Assembly (NCBI RefSeq): GCF_003048375.1
Contig: NZ_CP021642.1
Span: forward strand, 1,364,001 to 1,428,000
DNA length: 64,000 nucleotides
Direction of reading: 5' to 3'
From: Campylobacter concisus
GTDB taxonomy: Bacteria > Campylobacterota > Campylobacteria > Campylobacterales > Campylobacteraceae
Shown here: piece by piece, positions 36,076 to 44,954 of the stretch
How the letters are laid out: each line of letters starts with the position of its first letter
Numbering within the stretch: position 1 is the stretch's first letter
The notes under the pieces: generated by a model
Told to the model about the DNA's origin: nothing
Databases searched by the model: none
The model's input: only the letters and a program-made list of their open reading frames with translations
Position numbers and translations under genes: made by a program

Positions 36076-36718
36076 TTTTGACCCCATAAAAGTCGCCACT
36101 ATCGTCCTCTCTTTAGTAATTGCCATCGTCGGTCACGAGATCGCTCACGGATATGTCGCTTATAAATTTGGTGACAACACAGCAAAAAATCTTGGCAGAC
36201 TTAGTATAAATCCAATAAAACACATCGATCTTGTTGGCACTATCATCGTGCCACTGGTGCTTTATCTAAGCACTGGTATGATGTTTGGCTGGGCAAAACC
36301 AGTGCCTGTAAATACCTACACAGTTGTGCGAAATGGCGGCTATAAAGCAGCTATCTACGTAAGTCTAGCTGGCATTTGCTACAACGTCATCTTAGGCATC
36401 TTATCGCTTTTTGTGTTAAAAGCTTTATTAAACATAGAAACCTTTGAAATTTTACTTCAGTTTTTATTTACGCTTGCGCTTTTAAATTTGATGTTAGCCA
36501 TCTTTAACCTCTATCCGATCCCACCACTTGATGGCTTTCACGCACTTGAGTATGCGCTTAGAAATTTTGGCTTTCACGCACTGGCTGAAAAGCTTGAGGG
36601 CATCTCGCGATATGGCTTTGTCATCCTTATCATCATCCTCGTCTCGCCTTTAAAAGATACTATCTTTTATCCAACAAGATACGTTTTAGATATCGCAAGT
36701 GCATTTATAAATGGCTAA
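36062..36718 (+). CDS. site-2-type (M50) membrane metalloprotease
   Basis: 218 residues with about five membrane segments. The zinc motif HEIAH is at residues 25-29, and the second metal motif NLYPIPPLDGFHALE is in the last third. The protein lacks PDZ and CBS domains, placing it with compact S2P family members (COG1994). Such proteases cleave membrane-embedded substrates; the target is unknown. AAGGAG precedes the ATG inside the lepB 3' end. Confidence 0.92.
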   Translation: MDFTNFDPIKVATIVLSLVIAIVGHEIAHGYVAYKFGDNTAKNLGRLSINPIKHIDLVGTIIVPLVLYLSTGMMFGWAKPVPVNTYTVVRNGGYKAAIYVSLAGICYNVILGILSLFVLKALLNIETFEILLQFLFTLALLNLMLAIFNLYPIPPLDGFHALEYALRNFGFHALAEKLEGISRYGFVILIIILVSPLKDTIFYPTRYVLDIASAFING

Positions 36719-36744
36719 ATTTAGAGCAAATTTGCTCTAAATTT
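36717..36744. terminator. bidirectional terminator
   Basis: A perfect 12-base inverted repeat (AAATTTAGAGCA / TGCTCTAAATTT) with a 4-base loop sits between two convergent genes and overlaps both stop codons. Confidence 0.8.
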
Positions 36745-38122
36745 TTGGCTTTGTGATCTTATAAGAGTACTCTTTTTTAAATTCCTCTTTTGGCGCAAGG
36801 CTAAATTTAAGCTCCACCTTGCCATCTTTGCTGATATCTTTTTTATCAAAGCCCTTTATCTCAACCTTTACCGCCTCATCAGCAGATACTGGCACGCGGT
36901 CAACCAAAGTGACATCGACACTTTTACTTGAGTTATTTTTGACACTTATCTCATAGCCCTCTTCGCTTATGCGATCCTTACCAAGAAACGAGCTCTTTTT
37001 AAATTTATTTAAGCGCTCTTTTTTAAGCTCGATTAGCTCGTTTTGTCCTAAAAATAGCTGAGAGGGCTCATCTTTAGCTTTCATCTCAAACTCGCTTGGA
37101 CTGCCAACACTCACGCCATTAACGTAAAACTGCGTTTTAGCTGGAGTTAGATCATCATTTAGCTTAAGGCTAGCCACGTTATATGCCTTTAGCGAGCCGT
37201 AAAAATCAGCAAAAACGCTAAAATTTGCGTCCATTTTTTGCGTGTCGTAAGTTATATATTTGCTCTCGCCTTTTGCTAAATTTATCCCATCTATCTTCCA
37301 AATTTTGGCAAACTCATTCTCATCTCTTTGCACACGCATATCAGCGACCTCAGCGGCGACTTTCGCGGCTCTTAGCATATTTTTTGAAGTGCCGTAACCA
37401 TCAGCCTCTGCCTCACTCTCCTCATACCAAGGGTAAAATTTACTTGGAGCAAGCGCCTTTTGATATCTGGTCGGATAGATAGCGAGTTTTAAATTTTTAA
37501 CTTCACTTGCAAAAGGGTTGGTGAGTAAAATTTCTTGTTTTATCAAGATATTTTTGTTTTTTGTATCTGCGTAAATTTCATTTAGCGTCTTTGGGGCCTC
37601 ATCATCCATATATGAAAGCGTCGCCTCTTTTGGGTCACAAGCAAATTTCATATCAAGCTGCAAAAATCCAGCCATCTCGCTCTTTGGCTCATTTTCTTTA
37701 AGCGCTTCAAGCTCACTTTTAGCAGCTGAAATTTTCTCGATATTTTCTAGGCTAAATTTATAAAACTCATCAGCTCTTTTTGTCACATCGTTACTTTTGT
37801 TTTCTTCTACTAAAGCTTGTTCTATAAACCTACCTCTTGCATTTAACGCCTCAAGCTTGTTGTTTAAATTTGCAACTTCTTGCTTCCATTTTATGTAACT
37901 TGGGCTATTTTCTTCGCTGATCTTTTTTAGATAAGCATTCGCGTCACAATCCCCATTTATCGTGACGTTCTCACTCTGCACACCCTCTGGCACAAAGGCG
38001 CTAAAAGAACTATTTGCGTCACTAAATTTTTGAGTGATGATGGTTTGATCTGTGTAGATCTCTATTAGATTTTCATTTGCAAAGGCTAGCGTAGAAGCCG
38101 CTAAAAAGAGCACTTTTTTCAC
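36737..38122 (-). CDS. secreted DUF4139 domain protein
   Basis: 461 residues with a signal peptide (1-15, AASTLAFA). An N-terminal DUF4140-like part with a coiled-coil stretch (about 60-145) is followed by a DUF4139 beta-rich domain ending ISVKNNSSKSVDVTLVDRVP and LKFSLAPKEEFKKEYSYKI. This family includes the mislabelled mucoidy-inhibitor proteins; the true function is unknown. The start is GTG with AAAGGAG 5 bases upstream. It stands alone on the minus strand between two plus-strand groups. Confidence 0.85.
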   Translation of the reverse strand: MKKVLFLAASTLAFANENLIEIYTDQTIITQKFSDANSSFSAFVPEGVQSENVTINGDCDANAYLKKISEENSPSYIKWKQEVANLNNKLEALNARGRFIEQALVEENKSNDVTKRADEFYKFSLENIEKISAAKSELEALKENEPKSEMAGFLQLDMKFACDPKEATLSYMDDEAPKTLNEIYADTKNKNILIKQEILLTNPFASEVKNLKLAIYPTRYQKALAPSKFYPWYEESEAEADGYGTSKNMLRAAKVAAEVADMRVQRDENEFAKIWKIDGINLAKGESKYITYDTQKMDANFSVFADFYGSLKAYNVASLKLNDDLTPAKTQFYVNGVSVGSPSEFEMKAKDEPSQLFLGQNELIELKKERLNKFKKSSFLGKDRISEEGYEISVKNNSSKSVDVTLVDRVPVSADEAVKVEIKGFDKKDISKDGKVELKFSLAPKEEFKKEYSYKITKPKI

Positions 38123-38200
38123 ATTTTCTCCTTTAAATTTTTGGTAAATTATAGCTTCATTTTGGCTGAGAGTAAAATTTTATTTTAATGCAACTTTGAC

Positions 38201-38206
38201 TATAAT
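38201..38206 (+). promoter_or_regulatory. -10 box of the rpiB-ychF operon
   Basis: TATAAT 25 bases before the rpiB ATG, after a T-rich stretch. It can drive the run rpiB-(membrane protein)-apt-dedA-pepA-ychF, whose gaps are all under 25 bases. Confidence 0.6.
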
Positions 38207-38231
38207 CAACAAAAAATTTAACGGACTTTTC

Positions 38232-38675
38232 ATGAAGATAGACAAAGTTTTCTTAGCTAGCGATCACGCTGGTTTTGAGCTAAAAAACGAGCTTAAAGAG
38301 GCTATTAAAGGGCTTGGATACGAAGTGGTTGATCTTGGCACAAACGATAAAAATAGCGTTGATTACCCTGATTATGCGCATTTGCTAGCGAGCAAGCTTG
38401 AGCCTAACTGCTACGGCGTGCTAGTTTGTGGCACTGGCATAGGCATATCAATAGCTGCAAACAGGCACGAAAACGTAAGATGTGCCCTTTGCCACGACGA
38501 ATTTACCGCTAGACTTGCAAGAGAGCACAACGACGCAAATGTGATCGCTTTTGGCGCAAGGGTTATTGGCGCAGGCGTGGCTATCTCGGCGGTTGAAGCC
38601 TTTTTAAAGACTGAGTTTGCAGGCGGCAGACACGAAAGAAGAGTCAAAAAAATAGAGCTTGAGGCAGGCAAATGA
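38232..38675 (+). CDS. rpiB: ribose-5-phosphate isomerase B
   Basis: 147 residues from the ATG at 38232; the frame is open 12 codons further but the family begins KVFLASDHAG. It interconverts ribose-5-phosphate and ribulose-5-phosphate. SDHAGFELK at the N-terminus, DLGTNDKNSVDYPDYA, and the active-site CGTGIGISIAANR with the catalytic Cys are present. The last bases overlap the next start (ATGA). Confidence 0.96.
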   Translation: MKIDKVFLASDHAGFELKNELKEAIKGLGYEVVDLGTNDKNSVDYPDYAHLLASKLEPNCYGVLVCGTGIGISIAANRHENVRCALCHDEFTARLAREHNDANVIAFGARVIGAGVAISAVEAFLKTEFAGGRHERRVKKIELEAGK

Positions 38676-39004
38676 TAGGCGAGTGGATCGTTTTTACCGC
38701 TCTTGTTTGTGCTGCGATCTACCTAACCGTCATGGTTTTTTACTTCAAAACGCTTCTAAAAAAAGAGCGTGCGACAAAAGATTTTATGAAAAATAACCTC
38801 CAAGATACCGAGGTCGTCATAAGAAAATTTCAGATCCAACTCCAAAGAAGTCTAGGCAACATCGACATCTTAACAGACGAGCTAAACAAAACTAAAAACG
38901 ACGTAACCTCACTTCGCACAAGAAACTCCCAGTACCGCCTAGAAAACGACAAGCTAAGACAACGCATACGTGAGCTTGAAGGCAAGATCGAAGCGCTACT
39001 ATAA
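38672..39004 (+). CDS. small membrane-anchored coiled-coil protein
   Basis: 110 residues: one N-terminal membrane segment (about 4-24), then a charged helix predicted as coiled coil to the end ([40 protein letters not shown]). No known domain. It is coupled to rpiB (ATGA) and precedes apt, as in C. jejuni. The shape suggests a scaffold or division-type anchor, but that is only inference. Confidence 0.8.
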   Translation: MIGEWIVFTALVCAAIYLTVMVFYFKTLLKKERATKDFMKNNLQDTEVVIRKFQIQLQRSLGNIDILTDELNKTKNDVTSLRTRNSQYRLENDKLRQRIRELEGKIEALL

Positions 39005-39024
39005 CCTCAAATTTAAGGAAATTT

Positions 39025-39573
39025 ATGAAAATTTTAGATCAAAAAGGCAAAGAATTTTTACTAAACTCTATTCGCTGCATAAACGACTTTCCAAAGCCTG
39101 GCATAGTCTTTCGTGACATCACGACGCTACTAAACAACAAAGAGGCATTTAACTTTTTGATAGATCATTTGGTGGCTAGATATGAGGACGCAAAGATTGA
39201 TTACATCGCTGGCATCGAGTCTCGTGGCTTTATCTTTGGCGCGGCGCTTGCAGCAAGGCTAAGGCTGCCTTTTGTGCCTATTCGCAAGCCAAAAAAACTG
39301 CCTTTTATCACACTTTCTCAAAAATATAGCCTAGAATATGGCGTCGATGAAGTGCAAATTCACATCGATGCTTTTGGAGAAAAAGCAGGCGCAAGAGTGC
39401 TTTTATGTGACGATCTCATAGCCACTGGAGGCACTGCAAAGGCTTCAGTTGAGCTTATCAATCAAACTAACGCAACCTGCGTAGAAGCGTGCTTTCTCAT
39501 AGATCTAGTCGATCTAAAAGGTAGCGAAAAGCTAAAGCCGCTTACTAAAATTTACAGCGTTTTAGAGGTTTAG
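39025..39573 (+). CDS. apt: adenine phosphoribosyltransferase
   Basis: 182 residues. It makes AMP from adenine and PRPP in purine salvage. [32 protein letters not shown], the flexible-loop residues KLPF and the PRPP-binding [20 protein letters not shown] are present. AAGGAAATT precedes the ATG. The next gene starts two bases after its stop codon. Confidence 0.97.
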   Translation: MKILDQKGKEFLLNSIRCINDFPKPGIVFRDITTLLNNKEAFNFLIDHLVARYEDAKIDYIAGIESRGFIFGAALAARLRLPFVPIRKPKKLPFITLSQKYSLEYGVDEVQIHIDAFGEKAGARVLLCDDLIATGGTAKASVELINQTNATCVEACFLIDLVDLKGSEKLKPLTKIYSVLEV

Positions 39574-39574
39574 A

Positions 39575-40180
39575 ATGGAAGAGTTTTTTATAGAACTGCT
39601 TAAAGAGTACGGATACATCATACTTTTTGTCTGGTGTATCATGGAGGGCGAGATGGCCTTAATAATGGCTGGAATTCTCGCTCACACCACACACATGCAC
39701 ATCGCGCTTGCTATCTTTGTGGCTGGACTTGGAGGCTTTGTGGGAGATCAAATTTACTTCTACCTTGGCCGTTACAATAAAAAATACATCGCAAAAAGGC
39801 TTCACACGCAGCGGAGAAAATTTGCAGTGGCGCACATAATGCTGAAAAAATACGGCTGGCCGATCATCTTTTTGCAACGCTATATGTATGGCTTTCGTGT
39901 CATCATCCCGCTTTGCATAGGACTTACTGGTTATGACGCTAAAAAATATGCCTTTATAAATTTGATCAGCGCTTGGTGCTGGGCGGCGATCACCACCATA
40001 CCTGCTTGGATACTTGGCGAGCATATATTAGTGCTGCTTCAAAAAGCAAAAGAGCACTGGTATGTCGCTATCCCAGTGGTTGCTATATTTATGGGGCTTT
40101 TGATCTATACATTTAAGCGCATCGAAAATAAAATTTTAAACGAAAGGAGAGACAGAAGACATGCAGTTTCAAATAGTTGA
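39575..40180 (+). CDS. DedA family membrane protein
   Basis: 201 residues with about five hydrophobic segments. The DedA signature is visible as GFVGDQIYFYLGRYNKK and FLQRYMYGFRVIIPLCIGLTGY. DedA proteins are linked to phospholipid flipping and membrane homeostasis in other bacteria. The last 20 bases overlap pepA. Confidence 0.9.
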   Translation: MEEFFIELLKEYGYIILFVWCIMEGEMALIMAGILAHTTHMHIALAIFVAGLGGFVGDQIYFYLGRYNKKYIAKRLHTQRRKFAVAHIMLKKYGWPIIFLQRYMYGFRVIIPLCIGLTGYDAKKYAFINLISAWCWAAITTIPAWILGEHILVLLQKAKEHWYVAIPVVAIFMGLLIYTFKRIENKILNERRDRRHAVSNS

Positions 40181-41612
40181 TAAAAAATTAAAAGATATAA
40201 AAGCTGATATTGAACTAATTTTCGTAGTAGATAAGGACTTAAAACATAAATTTATAGGTGATAAAGAGGCTATTAAATTTAACAATTACAAAGGCGAGAG
40301 CATCCTCATCCTAAGCGAGGCAAAAAGGGCTTACGTGCCACTTTCTAAGCTTGATCTTGACGAGCTTAGAGTTGCAGCTGCTAAAGCTTATAATGCACTA
40401 AAGTCACTAAACATTAAGAGCATAAAGCTAGCTTCTTACGTAGCGGAGTGCCAAAAACTAAACTTTGAAGCGCTAGCTGAGGGCTTTTTGCTTGGGAGCT
40501 ATGAATTTAACAAGTATAAAGAGAAAAAAGAGAAATACACCCTAAAAGAGATCATCTTTTCTACTGAAGAATTTTCTGGTAAAAAGGTCGATCTAAAGGC
40601 AGCAAACGAGGGCTTTAAAGAGGCAGAGATAATAGCAAGTGCTACAAATTTCACAAAAGATATCGTAAATGAAATCCCAGAAATTTACACACCGCAAAAG
40701 ATGGCCGAGGATGCTTTAAATTTAGCCAAAAACATCGCCAGCATAAAGTGCGAGGTCTATGACGAGAAATTTCTAGCTAAAGAGAATATGAACGCATTTT
40801 TGGCTGTGAACCGCGCAAGCGTGCATAAACCAAGGCTCATCCACCTAACCTATAAGCCTAAAAAGTCTAAAAAACGCATCATCTTTGTTGGCAAAGGCTT
40901 AACATACGATAGCGGCGGACTTAGCTTGAAGCCGGCTGATTATATGCTAACAATGAAGTCAGACAAAAGCGGCGCAGCAGCAGCACTTGGCATCATAAAA
41001 GGTGCGGCGGAGCTAAATTTACCATTTGAAATTCACGCCATTTTGGGTGCTACTGAAAATATGATCGGCGGCAACGCCTATAAGCCTGATGACGTGCTTA
41101 TCTCAAGAAGCGGCGTTAGCATAGAGGTTAGAAACACCGATGCAGAGGGACGTTTGGTGCTGGCTGACTGCCTAAGCTACGCGCAGGACTTTAAGCCAGA
41201 CATCCTAATCGACATGGCAACCCTAACTGGCGCTTGCATCGTGGGACTTGGCGAATACACAACAGGCATCATGGGCAACAGCGAGAGCTTAAAAAGCGAG
41301 TTTAAAAACAAGATAAAAGATAGCGGTGAGCTAGCAACTACGCTTGATTTTAACCCTTATCTTAGCGAGCTTATCAAAAGCCAGATCGCAGACGTTAGCA
41401 ACTGCGCCTCAAGCAGATATGGCGGCGCGATCACGGCTGGCATGTTTCTAGCTAAATTTATCAAAGATGAGTATAAAGATAAGTGGCTACACCTTGATAT
41501 CGCAGGTCCAGCATACCGCGAGAAGGCTTGGGGATACAACCAAGCAGGTGCGAGTGGAGCAGGAGTTAGGATGAATTTATACTTTTTACAAGCACTTAGC
41601 AAGGAGAATTGA
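40161..41612 (+). CDS. pepA: leucyl aminopeptidase
   Basis: 483 residues of peptidase family M17. Two-metal site residues lie in KGLTYDSGGLSLKP, MKSDKSGAAA and the signature NTDAEGRLVLADCLSYA. The N-terminal third is the less conserved macro-like domain. It releases N-terminal residues, preferring leucine, and works as a hexamer. AAAGGAGA lies 12 bases upstream of the ATG, within dedA. Confidence 0.96.
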   Translation: MQFQIVDKKLKDIKADIELIFVVDKDLKHKFIGDKEAIKFNNYKGESILILSEAKRAYVPLSKLDLDELRVAAAKAYNALKSLNIKSIKLASYVAECQKLNFEALAEGFLLGSYEFNKYKEKKEKYTLKEIIFSTEEFSGKKVDLKAANEGFKEAEIIASATNFTKDIVNEIPEIYTPQKMAEDALNLAKNIASIKCEVYDEKFLAKENMNAFLAVNRASVHKPRLIHLTYKPKKSKKRIIFVGKGLTYDSGGLSLKPADYMLTMKSDKSGAAAALGIIKGAAELNLPFEIHAILGATENMIGGNAYKPDDVLISRSGVSIEVRNTDAEGRLVLADCLSYAQDFKPDILIDMATLTGACIVGLGEYTTGIMGNSESLKSEFKNKIKDSGELATTLDFNPYLSELIKSQIADVSNCASSRYGGAITAGMFLAKFIKDEYKDKWLHLDIAGPAYREKAWGYNQAGASGAGVRMNLYFLQALSKEN

Positions 41613-42715
41613 TGGGACTTTCAGTTGGAATAGTAGGCCTACCAAATGTGGGCAAATCAACGACATTTAACGCACTTACAAAGGCGCAAAACGCCGAAAG
41701 TGCGAACTATCCGTTTTGCACTATCGAGCCAAACAAAGCCATCGTGCCAGTGCCTGATAAGCGTCTAAATGAACTTGCAAAGATAGTAAGTCCTAATAAA
41801 ATTCAATATTCAACCATCGAATTTGTTGATATCGCAGGCCTTGTAAAAGGGGCAAGTTCTGGCGAGGGACTTGGCAATAAATTTCTATCAAACATCAGAG
41901 AGACCGAGCTTATTTTGCATATCGTTCGCTGCTTTGAGGATGAGAACATCACTCACGTCGAGGGTAGCGTCGATCCAGTAAGAGACATCGAGATCATCCA
42001 AACCGAGCTGATACTAGCTGATATCGAGCAGCTAAATAAAAAGATAGAAAAGCTCACAAGAGAGGCGAAAGCAAACGCAAAAGGCGCAAAAGAGGCACTT
42101 GAGATAGCAAATTTACTCCTTGCTCACTTAAATGAAGGCAAAAGTGCAAGTAGCTTTGAGCAAAGAGATAGTGAGGCATTTTTGGCACTCAACAAAGAGC
42201 TAAGACTTCTAAGCGCAAAAGAGGTAGTTTATGGCGCAAATGTCGATGAAGAGGGGCTTAGCGAAGATAATAAATTTGTAAAAGCACTAAAAGAGTATGC
42301 TAAAGCTTCAAACCACGAGGTGATCAAGCTTTGTGCTAAGGTCGAAGAGGAGCTAATAGGCCTAAGCGATGAGGAGGCACACGAGTTTTTGGCATCTCTT
42401 GGCACGAGTGAGAGCGGCCTTGAAAAGATCATCAAAACGTCTTTTGCTAAGCTAAATTTAATAAGTTATTTTACTGCTGGCGTCGTTGAAGTAAGGGCTT
42501 GGACGATCACAAATGGCTGGAAAGCACCAAAAGCAGCAAGCGTCATCCACAACGACTTTGAGAGGGGCTTTATCAGAGCTGAAGTGATAAGCTATGATGA
42601 CTACATCACACATGGCGGAGAAAACGGAGCCAAAGAGGCTGGCAAGATGAGACTTGAGGGCAAAGACTACATCGTTCAAGATGGCGACGTGATGCACTTT
42701 AGGTTTAATGTCTAA
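41612..42715 (+). CDS. ychF: ribosome-associated GTPase/ATPase YchF
   Basis: 367 residues from the ATG at 41612, overlapping the pepA stop by one base; AAGGAG lies 5 bases upstream. P-loop GLPNVGKST, switch segment [20 protein letters not shown], a central coiled coil, and a C-terminal TGS domain ([11 protein letters not shown] ... [13 protein letters not shown]). Family members bind ribosomes, prefer ATP and affect stress responses. End of the rpiB operon. Confidence 0.97.
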   Translation: MGLSVGIVGLPNVGKSTTFNALTKAQNAESANYPFCTIEPNKAIVPVPDKRLNELAKIVSPNKIQYSTIEFVDIAGLVKGASSGEGLGNKFLSNIRETELILHIVRCFEDENITHVEGSVDPVRDIEIIQTELILADIEQLNKKIEKLTREAKANAKGAKEALEIANLLLAHLNEGKSASSFEQRDSEAFLALNKELRLLSAKEVVYGANVDEEGLSEDNKFVKALKEYAKASNHEVIKLCAKVEEELIGLSDEEAHEFLASLGTSESGLEKIIKTSFAKLNLISYFTAGVVEVRAWTITNGWKAPKAASVIHNDFERGFIRAEVISYDDYITHGGENGAKEAGKMRLEGKDYIVQDGDVMHFRFNV

Positions 42716-42738
42716 ATTTAGCCCTTTTTGGGCTAAAT
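42716..42738 (+). terminator. hairpin after ychF
   Basis: ATTTAGCCC and GGGCTAAAT pair perfectly (9 bases) around TTTTT, starting right at the ychF stop. No T tract follows, so termination may be Rho-assisted. Confidence 0.45.
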
Positions 42739-43051
42739 AGCTAAAATTTGCGCATTAGATATTTAAGCCTTGGACTGCAAGGCAAATTTAAATTTTTATA
42801 ACAACTTAATAAAATATCTTTTAAAAAATACGATAAGTCGTAATCTTATATCTTATTAATATATTTAAATGATGTAAAAGCTATCGACTTAGTAAAACAA
42901 ATACGAGCTTTATATAGATGAGCCAATCAAATCTTAATCCTAGAGAAATTTTGGTAGATAAAATAACGCGCTCATCATCTTTTACAAGCCTTCATACCTA
43001 TAATATTTTGAAGTATAACTCATATATGAATATATAAAATGCTTAGCGTAT
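42739..43051. other. AT-rich stretch without a supported gene
   Basis: 313 bases, clearly more AT-rich than the flanks. On the plus strand a 39-codon open frame (42918-43037, beginning MSQSNLNPREILVDKI) follows a short in-frame piece ending LVKQIRALYR-stop. Neither has a ribosome site or a family I recognise. Together with the adjoining psd remnant this looks like decayed coding sequence. Confidence 0.5.
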
Positions 43052-43325
43052 TTATTTTATAAGCCTGATCGCCTCAGTAAATTTTAGCTCTTTATTTTCC
43101 AAAGAGGTTAAATTTGGTCGTATCTTTTTCGCTAAGTATAACGATAGTTGAGCCAAGCTTGAAATTCCTAGACGCTCGCCCTTTTTGATGTGTATTTTTT
43201 CATACTTATAAATTTGCGTAAAATTTGCCACCACATTTGTCTGGATGCGCTCATCAAAGCTAAATTTCATCTTGCTAGCGTTTAGTGTGCCTACGAAAAT
43301 ATGGTCGTTAGATATGATAAATTTA
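43052..43325 (-). pseudogene. psd: frameshifted remnant of phosphatidylserine decarboxylase
   Basis: The minus strand encodes a piece resembling the last third of Psd: FVGTLNASKMKFSFDERIQTN, then IHIKKGERLG. The frame then slips: the next phase reads NFKLGSTIVILSEKD, containing the LGST autocleavage motif that makes the pyruvoyl group, followed by FNLFGK and a stop. The first phase resumes with KELKFTEAIRLIK. A one-base deletion near 43170 and a second nearby indel explain this. The N-terminal two thirds are missing. In C. jejuni psd is next to flhX; here no psd lies there, so a working copy must be elsewhere or absent. Confidence 0.75.
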
Positions 43326-43410
43326 TCTTGACATTAGTTATTCTTTTTAAAGCCGAACAACAAAAATTTGCTTTTGCAGATTGATTTAAACCTTGTAAAT
43401 TTAATAAATT

Positions 43411-43518
43411 TTATCTCGCTTTATTTTGCAAATTCTTTTTATTGTCCCTATGCGCCATAAAACATGCACACATAAAAACAAAAATCGTTATGGCTAGGAT
43501 CAAATTTTGCCCTGGCAC
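43411..43518 (-). CDS. 35-residue putative membrane peptide
   Basis: A GTG start with a strong AGGAG site at 5-base spacing, 21 bases after the trpE stop on the same strand. The peptide has a short polar start (MPGQN), a hydrophobic helix (LILAITIFVFMCACFM) and a basic C-terminus (AHRDNKKNLQNKAR), the usual inside-positive layout of small single-pass membrane peptides. No family recognised; it could be translated from the trpE transcript. Confidence 0.5.
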   Translation of the reverse strand: MPGQNLILAITIFVFMCACFMAHRDNKKNLQNKAR

Positions 43519-43539
43519 GAAAACTCCTGATTTGCAAAT

Positions 43540-44811
43540 TTAAACCTCTTTTGCGCTGTTTTTAAAGACATTTACCACACTGGCTCGTTTGTGGCAAATT
43601 TCAGCATACTCTTTTTCGCTCTTTGAGTCATAGACTATGCCAGCTCCAGCTCCGACAAAGACGTCGCTAAAGCCGTTTTTTGCTGGCACAAAGATGGCTG
43701 AACGGATAAGGATAGCAACCTGAGCATCGCCATTAAAATGCAAAAATCCAATGCCCCCGCCATAGATATTTCGCTCAAAAATTTCAAGCTCATTAATTAT
43801 CTGCATCGCTCTGATTTTTGGCGCACCACTTAGCGTGCCAGCTGGGAAGATGCTAGCTAGCACGTCAAAAAGGTTAAGCTCCCTAGCGCACTTGCCATAG
43901 ACGTCGCTCACGATGTGCATCACTTTTTCAAATTTCTGGATATGCATCGCATTTTTTACCCCCACGCTCTTTGGCTCTGAGACTCTGCCGATATCATTTC
44001 TAGCAAGATCGATTAGCATCTTATGTTCAGCTAGCTCCTTTTCGTCGCTTAGTAGCTCATTTTCAAGCGCCACATCAGCGTTTGCATCGCCGCCTCTTGG
44101 TCTTGTGCCTGCGATCGGTGCTACAAAAATTTGCTCGCTTTTCATCTCAAAAACAAGCTCAGGCGACGAGCCGACCACATCACCATAAGGCGTAGGAAAA
44201 TGAAACATATATGGGCTAGGATTTGCGTTAGCTAGCTTTTTGTAAAAGTCCAAACTGCTCATATTTGTTGAAATTTCAAGTAGCTCTCCAAGCACCACCT
44301 GAAAGACGTCGCCACTTCTTATGTACTCTTTTGCCACCTCAACCATATCCTCAAAGTGTTTCTTTTCGCTACTAAGATCAGTTTTTATGCTAAACTCACA
44401 ATCTTTTTCGCCCTTATGCTCTGCCTTTAAATTTAGTAAGAAGTCATAATACCTCTCTTTATCTCCATAAAAAGTGTAAATTTTACTCATCTTATCAAAG
44501 TGCAGATATGCTTTTGCGTCAGCGTAGATAAATTTTGGAAATTCATACTTTTTAGCCTTCTCTTCGCCGATATACTCAAAGTATCTCACGCCGTCATATG
44601 CAAAGACGCCAAAAAGTCCAGCAAAAGGTGCGAGTGATCTGTTACGGTTAGTATCAAAGTAGCTTCTAAGTCCGTAAAAGTCCATATCTTTTTCGTCGAT
44701 ATATTCGCAGTCGATGCCGATTATCGTTTGCGTCTTGTCTTCAGCAAGGTAGCTATTTTTAAATTTCTCTCTGATCGCTTCATAATAAAAAAGTGGTTGT
44801 TCTAAGAGCAT
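43540..44811 (-). CDS. trpE: anthranilate synthase component I-type chorismate-binding enzyme
   Basis: 423 residues of the chorismate-binding family. The core includes SGDVFQVVLGE, PSPYMFHFPTPYGDVVGSSPE, PIAGTRPRG, LLSDEKELAEHKMLIDLARND and FPAGTLSGAPKIRAMQII. The Ala in PIAGT fits anthranilate synthase; PabB normally has Lys there. It converts chorismate to anthranilate with a glutaminase partner, not visible next to it, so a stand-alone trpE away from other trp genes is odd. AAAAGGA precedes the ATG. Confidence 0.85.
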   Translation of the reverse strand: MLLEQPLFYYEAIREKFKNSYLAEDKTQTIIGIDCEYIDEKDMDFYGLRSYFDTNRNRSLAPFAGLFGVFAYDGVRYFEYIGEEKAKKYEFPKFIYADAKAYLHFDKMSKIYTFYGDKERYYDFLLNLKAEHKGEKDCEFSIKTDLSSEKKHFEDMVEVAKEYIRSGDVFQVVLGELLEISTNMSSLDFYKKLANANPSPYMFHFPTPYGDVVGSSPELVFEMKSEQIFVAPIAGTRPRGGDANADVALENELLSDEKELAEHKMLIDLARNDIGRVSEPKSVGVKNAMHIQKFEKVMHIVSDVYGKCARELNLFDVLASIFPAGTLSGAPKIRAMQIINELEIFERNIYGGGIGFLHFNGDAQVAILIRSAIFVPAKNGFSDVFVGAGAGIVYDSKSEKEYAEICHKRASVVNVFKNSAKEV

Positions 44812-44835
44812 ATTTTTCCTTTTAAATTTTTATTG

Positions 44836-44841
44836 ATTATA
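44836..44841 (-). promoter_or_regulatory. -10 box of trpE
   Basis: On the minus strand TTTTTTATAATCAAT gives TATAAT 25 bases before the trpE start. No leader peptide or attenuator is visible in the short leader. Confidence 0.5.
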
Positions 44842-44954
44842 AAAAATTTTCGCTTTTACTTTTTAGAATTTTGGCTAAATTTTTAAATTTACCCCTTTTT
44901 ACTATTTTTTTAAGAGCCCCTTGGCTAAAATTTGCGCCAGTCGAGGGAGAAAAA

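Noticed and set aside
44871-44954. 28-codon N-terminal extension of the TauE/SafE permease
   Set aside because: The GAGGGAG site directly before the ATG at 44955 and the family start pattern favour the shorter protein.
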